Of a stretch of DNA of 64,000 nucleotides, positions 24,476-32,874 are shown one piece after another. Below the pieces are notes generated by a model, which saw only the letters and a program-made list of their open reading frames with translations, was not told where the DNA came from and did no database searches. Where the stretch lies: NCBI RefSeq assembly GCF_024346675.1, contig NZ_AP024850.1:1736001-1800000 (forward strand), written 5' to 3'. Position 1 is the first letter of the stretch. The number at the start of each line of letters is the position of its first letter. Both the position numbers and the translations under genes were made by a program. This stretch comes from Photobacterium sanguinicancri. Lineage in GTDB: Bacteria; Pseudomonadota; Gammaproteobacteria; Enterobacterales; Vibrionaceae.

Positions 24476-25033
24476 ATGAATAATAAAATGTTGTTAGTTT
24501 GTGCGTTAGGTTTTTCGTCTTTAATTGTTGGCTGTGGCAGCGATAGTTCGAGTGAATCTGCAAGTGATGAATCAAATGCAGTAAAAAAACAGTTTTCAAG
24601 TGAAGTGGTAGGAACATGGGAAAAGTCATGTTTTCCTATTTATGACCCGCTGGATGCGAATAAGATACTTGCTTATAATTCAATGTTAATGACTGTAAAG
24701 TCAGATTTATCATCAACAAGTAAAGTGGAAGTTTATGCTACTTCTGATTCTCAATGTTTATCATCCACCAAAACTATCACAATGGGTTCAAAATTTGATG
24801 TAGATGGAAAAATATCAACGGATGAAAGCTATGAAGCTTATGCTGTAAATATAATACCAAAGAATATTGATGGTGGTAGCTGGGAAAGTGAATCTACTGT
24901 TTATTCACTATTATATATCGATAGTGAAAAAATGTATTTTGGTCAACCTTCGACTAATAATACTGGATCATCAAAAGACAAGCGACATTCAAGTTTGAAC
25001 TTGAAATCATACTTCACGAAAGTAATTTATTAA
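24476..25033 (+). CDS. Putative lipoprotein, unknown function
   Basis: 185 aa. Signal peptide MNNKMLLVCALGFSSLIVGC ends in a lipobox, with Cys20 as lipidation site, then a Ser/Asp-rich linker (GSDSSSESASDES) and a domain of about 140 aa beginning VVGTWEKSC, as in small outer-membrane lipoproteins that bind ligands (lipocalin-like starts are similar). The export signal is clear; the role is unknown. It is monocistronic. Confidence 0.65.
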   Translation: MNNKMLLVCALGFSSLIVGCGSDSSSESASDESNAVKKQFSSEVVGTWEKSCFPIYDPLDANKILAYNSMLMTVKSDLSSTSKVEVYATSDSQCLSSTKTITMGSKFDVDGKISTDESYEAYAVNIIPKNIDGGSWESESTVYSLLYIDSEKMYFGQPSTNNTGSSKDKRHSSLNLKSYFTKVIY

Positions 25034-25044
25034 CGTGTTCTACA

Positions 25045-25110
25045 TGTAACACATATGAGCCTTCGGGCGTCAAGCGGCAAAGTGGATCCTATCGACCGCG
25101 TTAGCGGTCG
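25045..25110. repeat. Partial R1-type repeat plus hairpin
   Basis: TGTAACACATATGAGCCTTC at 25045-25064, continuing GGGC, matches the start of R1 and R2. It is followed by CGACCGC (25093-25099) and GCGGTCG (25104-25110), a perfect 7-bp stem with a GTTA loop. The hairpin lies 60 nt after the lipoprotein gene and may stabilise or end its transcript. Confidence 0.45.
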
Positions 25111-25290
25111 ACTAAAAGTCGATTAACAAGCGCGTCCTCTTCGTTAGTCAGAATGGCCTTCAAGTCACGCTTGCGGCAAACACATATTGAGGATCTCTTA
25201 CGCAGTCTCAACTCTGCCTGTTTAGTTGCATTCCATTGCGGTGAAACAGGGTCGCTAGACAGTTATCGGTTAACCCACATCTGGCACTAT

Positions 25291-25801
25291 TCAAATCTGA
25301 CAATAGCGAAGATTGGTTCCATGGGCGGGTAAGTTATATTGACTCAAAGTGTTACTGACGTGTGCTTTGAGCATTGCGCCATGACGGATGATTTTCATTC
25401 GGCGACGTAATAAGTCACGTGTAGCACGCATTGATTTAGGGTAATGAGGCGACAGGGAATGTACCACCACGAAGTAGTTTAGCAATTTTAAAAGAATCAA
25501 TTTTGTCGTTTTTAGCTTTACCGCCGTGAATCGCTTTCATGTACAAAGCATGTCCGAGAATAAAGTCGACCGCATTGTCTTCGCACCAGTCGGCTACCCA
25601 ATACCAACAATGCATACATTCAACGCCGACAATAATATTTCCGATATAGGGCTCAAGAATTCTCATTAAATGTTCGGGCGAGGCTTTAATCTCTTGATGG
25701 ATACATATTTCACCATCATGGTTGATGATGCAGACATATAAAGAGCGGGCATGGAGATCTATCCCGCAGTAATAAGGGTGGTTCTTCGTATAAAATTGCA
25801 T
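25291..25801 (-). pseudogene. IS110-family transposase, truncated and frameshifted
   Basis: The N-terminal DEDD catalytic domain is clear: YCGIDLHARSLYVCI (first Asp), VGVECMHCWYWVADW (Glu) and KNDKIDSFKIAKLLRGG (two Asp). The frame breaks near 25440-25460 and continues one register over as YPKSMRATRDLLRRRMKIIR and SNTLSQYNLP, ending near 25291. The C-terminal serine-containing transposase domain is missing. It begins at ATG 25799-25801. An inactive IS remnant. Confidence 0.8.
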
Positions 25802-26004
25802 ATGAGTCTTCTCCGTTTTTTGGTTTAGTCGCCTTCCTGCATACTCCTTTGGGGCATGTTGTCGGAGAAGGCTCAATAAGTGTCAAATGCATCAAGGTGA
25901 CACCACCAACGCTCGGCATTCTAGGTATGATTTTGCTTCGGTGTTTTCGGTGGTCTATCAACATAATAGTAATACGTTGCTGGCGTATTATGGCCGATGT
26001 TATG

Positions 26005-26027
26005 TGTTCCGCTGTGTTAGCGGAACA
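26005..26027. terminator. Hairpin downstream of the Sel1 gene
   Basis: TGTTCCGCT (26005-26013) and AGCGGAACA (26019-26027) form a perfect 9-bp stem with a 5-nt loop, 12 nt beyond the stop of the minus-strand gene 26039-26650. It may be that gene's terminator or an end of the IS110 remnant region. Confidence 0.45.
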
Positions 26028-26038
26028 TAGAATCTTGA

Positions 26039-26650
26039 TTAACAATTGGTGTTGTCAATTTTACACGATACTGTATGTGTTTCTTTTTTTAGTTTACTGC
26101 TGCTCGTCTTAACGGCTGTTGTTTTACTTAGAAATAGTTTGGCTGACTCCTCACCATTCTTTAGTGCTAGATTTAGCCAATGGTATGCTAAATATTGATT
26201 CTGTGGGAAACCACAATCACCGTCTTGAAAGCACATTCCTAGATACAATTGACTAGTAGATAGACCATTTATCGCTGAATCATTTAGTAAATTAAAGCCC
26301 ATTAATTTTTGTTTTGACTTTTTTGAGTCTAAATATGTAAGTCCTAGTAGTTCAGTAGATATTAACTCTCCTGCTTTTGATGATAATTGTAGATATTTAA
26401 TGGCATTATTTATGTTATTGCTCTTTAATAATACTTCTGCGTAGCGGTATTGAGCAACGGAGTTTCCGCTATCAGCTATTTCTTTTAGTTTGCTAATTGA
26501 AAGATCTCGTAATGTATTGTCATTTGAGTTAATTGTTGCTAGTGCAGAGATTAGTTCTCTGTTATTTTTCGATTTTATTTTCTCACGGATAAATAAAGTA
26601 CATAAAAGTGAAATTATGATAATTGTAGTAAATGCTAATATTTTCTTCAT
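26039..26650 (-). CDS. Sel1-repeat protein with N-terminal membrane anchor
   Basis: 203 aa. An N-terminal helix (KILAFTTIIIISLLCTLFI) anchors or exports it. Repeats of the Sel1/TPR type follow: DSGNSVAQYRYAEVLLKSNN, then INNAIKYLQLSSKAGELIST, then GLSTSQLYLGMCFQDGDCGF, then NQYLAYHWLNLALKNGEESA. Sel1-type proteins often serve as immunity partners of secreted effectors or as scaffold proteins. It lies 4 nt after the 254-aa gene on the same strand, which supports a functional pair. Confidence 0.75.
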   Translation of the reverse strand: MKKILAFTTIIIISLLCTLFIREKIKSKNNRELISALATINSNDNTLRDLSISKLKEIADSGNSVAQYRYAEVLLKSNNINNAIKYLQLSSKAGELISTELLGLTYLDSKKSKQKLMGFNLLNDSAINGLSTSQLYLGMCFQDGDCGFPQNQYLAYHWLNLALKNGEESAKLFLSKTTAVKTSSSKLKKETHTVSCKIDNTNC

Positions 26651-26654
26651 TTTA

Positions 26655-27419
26655 TCACCAGCTACACTTTACGAATAAAGTCGCAGTTTCGTACTGATTT
26701 GGGCGCTCTAACTGATTGATGTTTATACTTTCCAGCTTCTCGCCTTTAGCTTTGTAACTGGGGTGGCAAGTTTCCGTTATTATAGAGCTAATGTAGGTAT
26801 TTGGTCTGAAATCGTCTGTAGAGTCAATTAAATTTATCAAATGAACACCACTAAATATAGGTGCTCGCCCATAAGAGCGTTCTACCTTTAAGTAGATAAT
26901 GGTAACTGCAAATACACCACCTATAGAGTTGGGGTTTTTTGAATGTATTTTCTTCGAAAACTCGGATAGATAGCCTCGTATTGTTTTATATAAAATTTTG
27001 GCCCTACCGACTTGTAATATAATCCCAACGGCAAAAGCCGTGCCACCAACAGTAGTTGTTCTTTTTGTTAATGATGTACCAGGCATAATTGGTGCCATGG
27101 CGCGCATTTTAGTTGATGGTGGTACGTTTTTTCCCTGCCAATGAAGTCGGTTTGTTATCTTGTTTGCCTTATGATACGAAGCATTATCGAGCGCTTTAAG
27201 TAATGATTGCTTTCTTTTCTCTCCGCTATTGTTGTTTGGCGGTACAGATAGTGGCCCTGCAAATGAGTTATGTTTGGTTTTATTAAATTTTTGTTTTTCT
27301 ACACTATTATCTGTTACTTCAACGCAATGTTTATATAGTCTATTAGATGGATACATGTGGTTAATATAATCTGCCCCCAAAGAAAACAGGCCGTTTTGAG
27401 TAATAACTGTAAATTTCAT
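26655..27419 (-). CDS. Unknown 254-aa protein paired with the Sel1 gene
   Basis: Not recognised. The first about 115 aa are polar and basic (GADYINHMYPSNRLYKHCVE). A Gly/Ala/Val-rich hydrophobic stretch (VGGTAFAVGIILQVGRA, near residue 122-138) and a second one (SIGGVFAVTIIYLKV) suggest membrane insertion or a buried core. The C-terminal part has four cysteine/histidine positions. It is cotranscribed with a Sel1-repeat protein, a layout seen for effector-immunity pairs. It has no secretion marker such as MIX or PAAR. Effector identity is inference. Confidence 0.5.
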   Translation of the reverse strand: MKFTVITQNGLFSLGADYINHMYPSNRLYKHCVEVTDNSVEKQKFNKTKHNSFAGPLSVPPNNNSGEKRKQSLLKALDNASYHKANKITNRLHWQGKNVPPSTKMRAMAPIMPGTSLTKRTTTVGGTAFAVGIILQVGRAKILYKTIRGYLSEFSKKIHSKNPNSIGGVFAVTIIYLKVERSYGRAPIFSGVHLINLIDSTDDFRPNTYISSIITETCHPSYKAKGEKLESININQLERPNQYETATLFVKCSW

Positions 27420-27572
27420 AATAAATTCCTAGTTAAGGGTAAGGCAAAATTGTATAATTTTATTATGCTATGTATTCGAGTTTTATGTGAGTTAAAATTA
27501 TAACTGCGATAAACTTCTCATCTAGATGCAAATATGCAGTTGAAGGTTTAATTCCCCAGCTGTATTTTTATC

Positions 27573-27631
27573 TGCATAACTCATAAGAGCCTTCGGGCTG
27601 ATCCCCCACATAATTTACGCATGATAATTGT
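27573..27631 (+). repeat. Intergenic repeat R2
   Basis: Second full copy of the 60-bp repeat found at 24024-24083 (GCATAACTCATAAGAGCCTT, then ACATAATTTACGCATGATAA). The two copies bracket the lipoprotein, IS110 remnant and Sel1 pair. Confidence 0.7.
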
Positions 27632-27805
27632 TTCTGCCTTGAGTAAGGCCTCCTCATTTAAACTATTTTCGATGTTACATAAATATTTGTAGTGAATCGC
27701 AGTCTAAGCAACGCGGACAATTTGCTGATTCATCGCAATACATCAATTCGTTATTCTTGAGCTACTGTCGATGAGATATATCCAAGAATTGAGTGAGGTT
27801 TGAGA

Positions 27806-28827
27806 ATGGCTGCAATGCAAGAACAAAACAATATGGCAATCCATATTGTTGAAAAGACTATGCCAATAGATCGATTGGTGATGATTATGTATAACTCGCC
27901 AAGTGAAATCGTCTATCAGCACTTCAGGGCTGTAAATTCTCATTTAAAAGATGACTTGGTTAAAGTAGGGCAGGTTGTCTTGCTATCGCCAGCTGAAAGT
28001 AATATGTGTACGCTTGAAGAAGCGAGCTTCTTAGATATTGCCAAATCAGTAGATAGAACACTTATCGCTCTTGATCGCTCTGAGCGTGAAATCTTAGCTA
28101 AAAGGTATGATTTTTATCTAGTGTGGCGAGTTATAACGGGTTGTTACTGGGGGTAAGTAATAACGCATGGAATGCACATGTTGCTCAGGTTAAGTTAGTC
28201 CTCAAAGATATAGAAAAAACTTACATATCAAGTTATACCCGCAATGGTAATTTGAACAATCGAACATTTTTCTCTAAGCGTAATGTACAATTTCAGCGTT
28301 TAAATATAGCTTTAAATAAGTTTGGACAGCCAACAATAAGTGATAATTTGCTTGCTGGTGATATTAAGAAAAATCTAGGACTCAGTAGTAAGAGTATTGT
28401 TCATCGTTGGGGAAAGCAACAAGGAAAGATAACAGCTATTCCTGAATTCTCAAAAAACTATGCAGCAGTTGCTAAGATGTCACGTAATTTGAAACGTGTT
28501 GGTTACGTCGGTATTGCTTTAACGGGAATTGATGCAGCAGCTACCATCAAGAGATCATGCACTTTAAAGAATGAAGAACAATGTACTAAAGCTAAATATT
28601 CTCAACTAGGTAAGGCTTCAGTGAGTATCGCAGGAGGTACTGGTGGAGGAATGCTAGCAACTTGGGGGTTATGTACTTTAGCTTTTGGCTTACCTTCCGG
28701 AGGGACGAGTGCTTTTTGGTGTGCTGTTGTAGCTGGTGGTACTGGGGGGTACTTAGGTGGCAAATATGGTGGCTTAACGGGTGAATATTTGGGAACTGAA
28801 ATATATAAAACACTATTAAATAAGTAG
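27806..28827 (+). pseudogene. Glycine-zipper, membrane-disrupting effector-like gene with a frameshift
   Basis: Two frames join into a 340-codon gene. The first starts at ATG 27806 (GAGG 8 nt upstream) and encodes a LysM-like region (LVMIMYNSPSEIVYQHFRAV, VKVGQVVLLSPAE). One T is missing from the T5 run at 28111-28115; restoring it joins AKRYDFLSSVASYNGLLLGV. The second frame carries RVGYVGIALTGIDAAATIK and a C-terminal glycine-rich hydrophobic domain (SIAGGTGGGMLATWG, VAGGTGGYLGGKYGGLTGEY), as in membrane-disrupting type VI effectors. A small membrane protein follows by 6 nt, the usual place for immunity. Either a pseudogene or a sequencing artefact. Confidence 0.6.
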
Positions 28828-28833
28828 AGATTT

Positions 28834-29196
28834 ATGGATGGATTAAGTTCAACCTCAGTTGTTATTATGTCTCTGACAACGGTTGGTATACTAGGTATAT
28901 TTACTTGGGTTGTTGTAGTTATTTACCTGAAATTAAAATGGTTAAAATACCTTGAAGATGTTCTTGATGAAGGAGTGCGATATTATTCTCTAAATATCTT
29001 TCTCGCTGGTCAGGGAATATTGCAATATGGCACTGTATTTCTAAGTACATTTCATGCTCAACGATATAAAATGCTTAAAAAAAGAGATAAAGTCTCAAAG
29101 GGTATTCAGCGTTTATTTATTTTTGCGTTCAGCTTATTTATGTTAAGTACGTTGTGTCTTTTTTTGGGAATGGCAATTCACCAATTTTATGTTTAA
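28834..29196 (+). CDS. Small membrane protein, candidate immunity protein
   Basis: 120 aa with hydrophobic segments at about 8-34 (VVIMSLTTVGILGIFTWVVV), a weaker one near 52-72, and 92-115 (LFIFAFSLFMLSTLCLFLG). It begins 6 nt after the effector-like gene. Immunity proteins to membrane-disrupting effectors are typically small multi-span membrane proteins encoded in just this position. Function inferred from context and topology only. Confidence 0.55.
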   Translation: MDGLSSTSVVIMSLTTVGILGIFTWVVVVIYLKLKWLKYLEDVLDEGVRYYSLNIFLAGQGILQYGTVFLSTFHAQRYKMLKKRDKVSKGIQRLFIFAFSLFMLSTLCLFLGMAIHQFYV

Positions 29197-29258
29197 TGTA
29201 TAAATTAAGCGTAACGTCTTTATCAGACCCTTGAATCATAAAAAGCAATCAAGGTTAC

Positions 29259-29290
29259 GCAACACTCCGTATTTTTGGTCGGAGTGTTGC
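29259..29290. terminator. Strong 11-bp stem-loop
   Basis: GCAACACTCCG (29259-29269) pairs perfectly with CGGAGTGTTGC (29280-29290); the 10-nt loop is TATTTTTGGT. It is 62 nt after the candidate immunity gene. It lacks a T-run, so it may be a terminator or a protein-binding inverted repeat. Confidence 0.5.
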
Positions 29291-29477
29291 TCTATCGGGA
29301 CACCGACTTCGAATGAATGACGTGGGAAATTTTGAGAAAAGCTGTAAAAATCAATTTCTAATACATGGCGTTTAGTCTTATTTTAGTCTGAATACCTATG
29401 TCACAATAGATCGTCACTAGCATTGGCTCACACTGCAATGCTACGTTATGTAAGTGGCATAGTTGATTTTAGGGAAA

Positions 29478-30185
29478 ATGATGATTCAAGCTATCTATGA
29501 TGGAATGTGGGACAAATTCATTATTGCGTCTGACCGTAATGAATATGAGTTAGATAAACACCTTTTAGATCTTGAGAGTGACACTCGAAGAGGCATCACC
29601 GCATTAACTTACCTAAAGCAGGGAAGTGGCTCTACGCTTGATGAAATCGTTAAGTTTCAAACAGCAGTACAAGAAATAGAGCCAAACCAATATTATCACC
29701 CGATTGATGAGCTGCACCTTACTGTACTGTCGGTTATTTCATGTATCCCAGCGTTTGAACTGAATGAAATTAACACCAAGTCTTATGCTGATGTATTTCG
29801 GTCTGTTCTTCGTTCTTCACCACCGATTGAAGTAAAGTATCAAGGTGTTACCGCGTCACCTAACTGTATCGTGGTTCAGGGGGTTCCTGTGAATGACGCC
29901 CTTGAAAAACTCAGAAATAACCTACGGACTCAATTGACTGATGCAGGCTTAAGGGTCACGTTCGACAGTCGTTATAAACTGGTTACAGCTCATAGTTCGA
30001 TTGTTCGTTTCCGACTCCCCATCAGTGATGGACAATCGTTATTAGCCTTGTGCCAGCAATATCGAAACCACAAATTTGGCCGTATCGTGTTCACAGACTT
30101 CGAGTTAGTCTTTAATAATTGGTATCAGAATTTAGCAGTAACAAAATCTTTGGCGAGTCACTCGCAATTATTACCCCACTCTTAA
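29478..30185 (+). CDS. 2H phosphoesterase superfamily (LigT-like) protein
   Basis: About 236 aa. The two H-x-T/S motifs of 2H enzymes are present: HLTV (His80, Thr82) and HSSIV (His172, Ser174), about 92 residues apart, as in RNA 2-prime,5-prime ligase/cyclic phosphodiesterases. Its substrate is a cyclic phosphate or related RNA end, not determinable here. AGGG at 29471-29474 favours ATG 29478 or 29481 over the upstream TTG 29463. It is followed 30 nt later by a small membrane gene. Confidence 0.75.
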   Translation: MMIQAIYDGMWDKFIIASDRNEYELDKHLLDLESDTRRGITALTYLKQGSGSTLDEIVKFQTAVQEIEPNQYYHPIDELHLTVLSVISCIPAFELNEINTKSYADVFRSVLRSSPPIEVKYQGVTASPNCIVVQGVPVNDALEKLRNNLRTQLTDAGLRVTFDSRYKLVTAHSSIVRFRLPISDGQSLLALCQQYRNHKFGRIVFTDFELVFNNWYQNLAVTKSLASHSQLLPHS

Positions 30186-30214
30186 TGTAGATTAAGGTGT
30201 AAAATCGGAGGCTT

Positions 30215-30400
30215 ATGTGGCTGATTCTATGGCAATTTCAAGAGTCACCGGTTTATCACCTATATGGCGCTCTATTCTTTGGCGCTCTATTCTTTGGTGT
30301 GACAACGGGGAGTGTTTTAGCTGTTAATGTCTTATTGACTAAAAAAAGATTAAAGATACATAGCTGGGAGCAATGGTTGAAAGATAATCATTTTGACTAA
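30215..30400 (+). CDS. Small membrane protein with an internal 15-bp duplication
   Basis: 61 aa, one transmembrane helix (about 14-44) carrying the repeated peptide GALFFGALFFG, then a basic tail (TKKRLKIHSWEQWLKD). GGAGG ends 3 nt before ATG 30215, close but usable. It lies 30 nt after the 2H gene on the same strand. Unknown function. The duplicated codons come from the tandem repeat at 30266-30295. Confidence 0.5.
   Translation: MWLILWQFQESPVYHLYGALFFGALFFGVTTGSVLAVNVLLTKKRLKIHSWEQWLKDNHFD
30266..30295 (+). repeat. 15-bp perfect tandem duplication inside a gene
   Basis: GGCGCTCTATTCTTT occurs twice in a row and adds five in-frame residues (GALFF) to a transmembrane helix. Confidence 0.9.
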
Positions 30401-31162
30401 GTTCGTTCCTTGTTTCTTGTTTCTTGTTTCTTGTTTCTAAATTTTCATTCCGATCCTGATTTTTCCCTCTTGCTTTATCAATAATGACTCGCCTTCCTTT
30501 CTGTTTTTATGCTTGGTGCTTAAGCTCCGTATTCAAGCCGTAGCGCAATCTAGCGGCTCTTCGATTTGTTTCGTTATGAAACGCGGTGGGGCTGCTTTAT
30601 TACAATCGTGCGTGACTAAAATATTATTTATTGTTGAGCTTTTAAGCTGTTTTTCCTCCGGTCTTTTTTCTGTTCTGGTGCTCGGATCTTCTAGGTGGAA
30701 TCGAACCTTGAGCAAAGCTATGCTTGGTTGCTTTTTGCTAAAGGTGTCACAAAATTTCTCTGTTTACTCGCTAGGAATGCTGAGAAAGAAGGATGCAAAT
30801 CTTCGCTTTTTTGTGGCTAATTTCTTTTATTTCAATTGATTATGATTATTTTGATGCTGGGTTAGTGAACTTTGGTGAACTGATCCTGCTAAATAATTTC
30901 CGCTATAAATTCAAATGTTATTCGTATTGGGGCTGCGAGTGAAAATGGCGTGTGATTGATCACGAAGCGGCTAGCTTCTGTTTATTTTGTTCCGTTATGA
31001 AACGTTTTTATCTGGTGGTTCATTTCATAATGAAACGGATAATTTTGCGTTGTCATGTAACTCATGACCTCTAGGATGGAATCACATCCCAGCGAATAAA
31101 TACCTTGAAACTCGCTGCGAAAGGAATCAATCAACAATCCCATTTAACAAGAGTGCTAAGCC
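30401..31162. promoter_or_regulatory. dhaK upstream region with three DhaR-like operator candidates
   Basis: 762 bp without a convincing gene. The sequence ATGAAACG occurs in three conserved settings: TTCGTTATGAAACGCGG at 30570-30586, TTCCGTTATGAAACG at 30990-31004 and TTTCATAATGAAACGG at 31023-31038. The core CGTT-N4-AACG is palindromic in the first two. The last two lie 125-175 nt before dhaK, where an AAA+ activator such as DhaR would bind. GTCATG/CATGAC at 31052-31068 is a further small palindrome. A 7-bp repeat (TGTTTCT, three copies) is at 30411-30431. Confidence 0.55.
30411..30431 (+). repeat. Heptamer tandem repeat TGTTTCT x3
   Basis: Three perfect copies in the spacer just after the small membrane gene. 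Confidence 0.9.
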
Positions 31163-32227
31163 ATGAAAAAGTTAATTAACCGTGTTGAAGATGTCGTGAA
31201 AGAGCAAATGGAAGGTCTTGTGCTTTCTCGTCCAGAGCTGAAAGTCAGTTATGAGCCACGCTATATGTGGCATGAACCTAAACAGCAACAAGTTGCTTTG
31301 GTTTCTGGTGGTGGTAGCGGTCACGAGCCTCTTCATGCGGGTTTCATTGGTGAAGGTATGTTAACGGGCGCTTGTCCTGGTGAAGTGTTTACTTCGCCAA
31401 CGCCAGATCAAATGTACGAATGTGGTCAGAAAGTCGATAGCGGTGAAGGTGTGCTGTTTGTGATTAAAAACTACACCGGTGACGTACTGAACTTTGAAAC
31501 TGCCGTTGAGTTGTTACATGCCGATGGCGTGCGTGTTGGCGCTGTTCTAACAGATGATGATGTGGCGGTAAAAGACAGCTTGTATACCGCTGGTCGTCGT
31601 GGTGTTGCGGGTACTGTACTGGTAGAGAAAATGGTGGGTGCAGCAGCTGCACAAGGTTACGATTTAGATAAATGTGAAGTATTGGCGCGTCGTATTAATA
31701 ACAACTGTCGTTCATTTGGTGTTGCTCTGAGTGCGTGTGTTGTGCCTGCTGCGGGTAAGCCATCATTTGTGCTGGAAGAAAATGAAATTGAGTTTGGGGT
31801 TGGCATCCACGGCGAACCGGGTATTGAGCGTCGTGCTTATGAAGATGCGAATACGCTGGTCGATCAAATGTTTGCAGAAATTATGGATAACGCGGGCTAC
31901 AGCCGCACGCAGCGTATTTGGAATCGCGAAAGCGGTGATTGGGATGAAGTTGAAACTAAGATCAATGATTTCAATACAGACCAAGACTATATCGTATTGG
32001 TTAACGGTTTAGGCGCGACACCAGAATCTGAGCTTTACGGTGTGTACCGCCGTCTAGCGCAAAACTGTGAGCAGGCGGGTTTACGTATTGCGCGTAACCT
32101 TGTTGGTAACTACTGTACTTCGCTAAATATGGAAGGTATCTCAATTACCTTGTTGCAAGCAGATGAAGAGATGCTATCGCTTTATGATGCACCAGTGAAC
32201 ACAGCGGCGATGACCTGGGGTAAGTGA
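31163..32227 (+). CDS. dhaK: Dihydroxyacetone kinase subunit DhaK
   Basis: 354 aa, the substrate-binding subunit of the PTS-dependent kinase that phosphorylates dihydroxyacetone to DHAP. SGGGSGHEP (near residue 48) and IHGEPG with His216, which forms the hemiaminal bond to dihydroxyacetone, are both present, as are KNYTGDVLNFE and NNNCRSFGVALS. Length equals that of the E. coli protein. It heads dhaKLM; dhaL begins at its last codons. Probably controlled by DhaR bound to the sites upstream. Confidence 0.96.
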   Translation: MKKLINRVEDVVKEQMEGLVLSRPELKVSYEPRYMWHEPKQQQVALVSGGGSGHEPLHAGFIGEGMLTGACPGEVFTSPTPDQMYECGQKVDSGEGVLFVIKNYTGDVLNFETAVELLHADGVRVGAVLTDDDVAVKDSLYTAGRRGVAGTVLVEKMVGAAAAQGYDLDKCEVLARRINNNCRSFGVALSACVVPAAGKPSFVLEENEIEFGVGIHGEPGIERRAYEDANTLVDQMFAEIMDNAGYSRTQRIWNRESGDWDEVETKINDFNTDQDYIVLVNGLGATPESELYGVYRRLAQNCEQAGLRIARNLVGNYCTSLNMEGISITLLQADEEMLSLYDAPVNTAAMTWGK

Positions 32228-32229
32228 TT

Positions 32230-32871
32230 ATGGCTATGCAAATTGAGAAACAACATATCATTACTTGGCTGAATCTGTGCGCAGATACCTACGCCGAGAA
32301 CCAAGACTTTTTAACGGATTTAGACCGAGACATCGGCGACGCCGACCATGGTCTGAACATGAACCGTGGTTTTACTAAAGTACGTGAAACGTTACCGAAA
32401 GTGGCAGAACAGAATATCGCGGCCATTTTGAAAAATACCGGTATGACGTTGCTATCAAGTATTGGCGGCGCGAGTGGCCCGCTATATGGCACGTTATTTA
32501 TTCGCATGTCTGCTTCTGTGGGCGCCCGTGAAGTCTTGAGCTTTGAAGAGCTGGTAGACGATCTTAAAAGTGGTGTCGATGGTGTCGTTTCTCGTGGTAA
32601 AGCGGAGCTAGGCGACAAGACGATGTGTGATGTTTGGTTGCCAGTGTTACAGCACCTTAAAGCAGCGTTAGAGCAAGGCGCCAGTGGTGATCACTTGTTG
32701 GATGAGATGATCGAAATCGCTGAAAAAAGTACCGTTTCAACTATCGAAATGCGGGCTAAAAAAGGACGTGCGAGTTACTTAGGTGAGCGGAGTATTGGTC
32801 ATCAAGATCCGGGGGCGACGTCATCTTTGTTAATGATCAAAGCGTTGAAACAAGCCATTACAGGGTGCTAA
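32230..32871 (+). CDS. dhaL: Dihydroxyacetone kinase ADP-binding subunit DhaL
   Basis: About 213 aa. DhaL holds a permanently bound ADP that is rephosphorylated by DhaM and passes phosphate to dihydroxyacetone on DhaK. The Mg-ADP aspartates are in DRDIGDADHG, followed by NMNRGF; SSIGGASGPLYG and DPGATS form the rest of the nucleotide barrel. ATG 32230 lies 2 nt after the dhaK stop; a GTG at 32224 overlaps it. dhaM follows 3 nt after the stop. Confidence 0.95.
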   Translation: MAMQIEKQHIITWLNLCADTYAENQDFLTDLDRDIGDADHGLNMNRGFTKVRETLPKVAEQNIAAILKNTGMTLLSSIGGASGPLYGTLFIRMSASVGAREVLSFEELVDDLKSGVDGVVSRGKAELGDKTMCDVWLPVLQHLKAALEQGASGDHLLDEMIEIAEKSTVSTIEMRAKKGRASYLGERSIGHQDPGATSSLLMIKALKQAITGC

Positions 32872-32874
32872 ACC

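Noticed and set aside
25849..26112. 87-aa + strand frame over the IS110 5' region
   Set aside because: Hydrophobic, Cys-rich chance frame crossing the hairpin at 26005-26027 and antisense to the Sel1 gene end.
30513..30839. 108-aa frame in the dha upstream region
   Set aside because: Composition is Cys/Leu/Phe-rich without a ribosome site, and it overlaps DhaR-like operator sequence; reads as chance.
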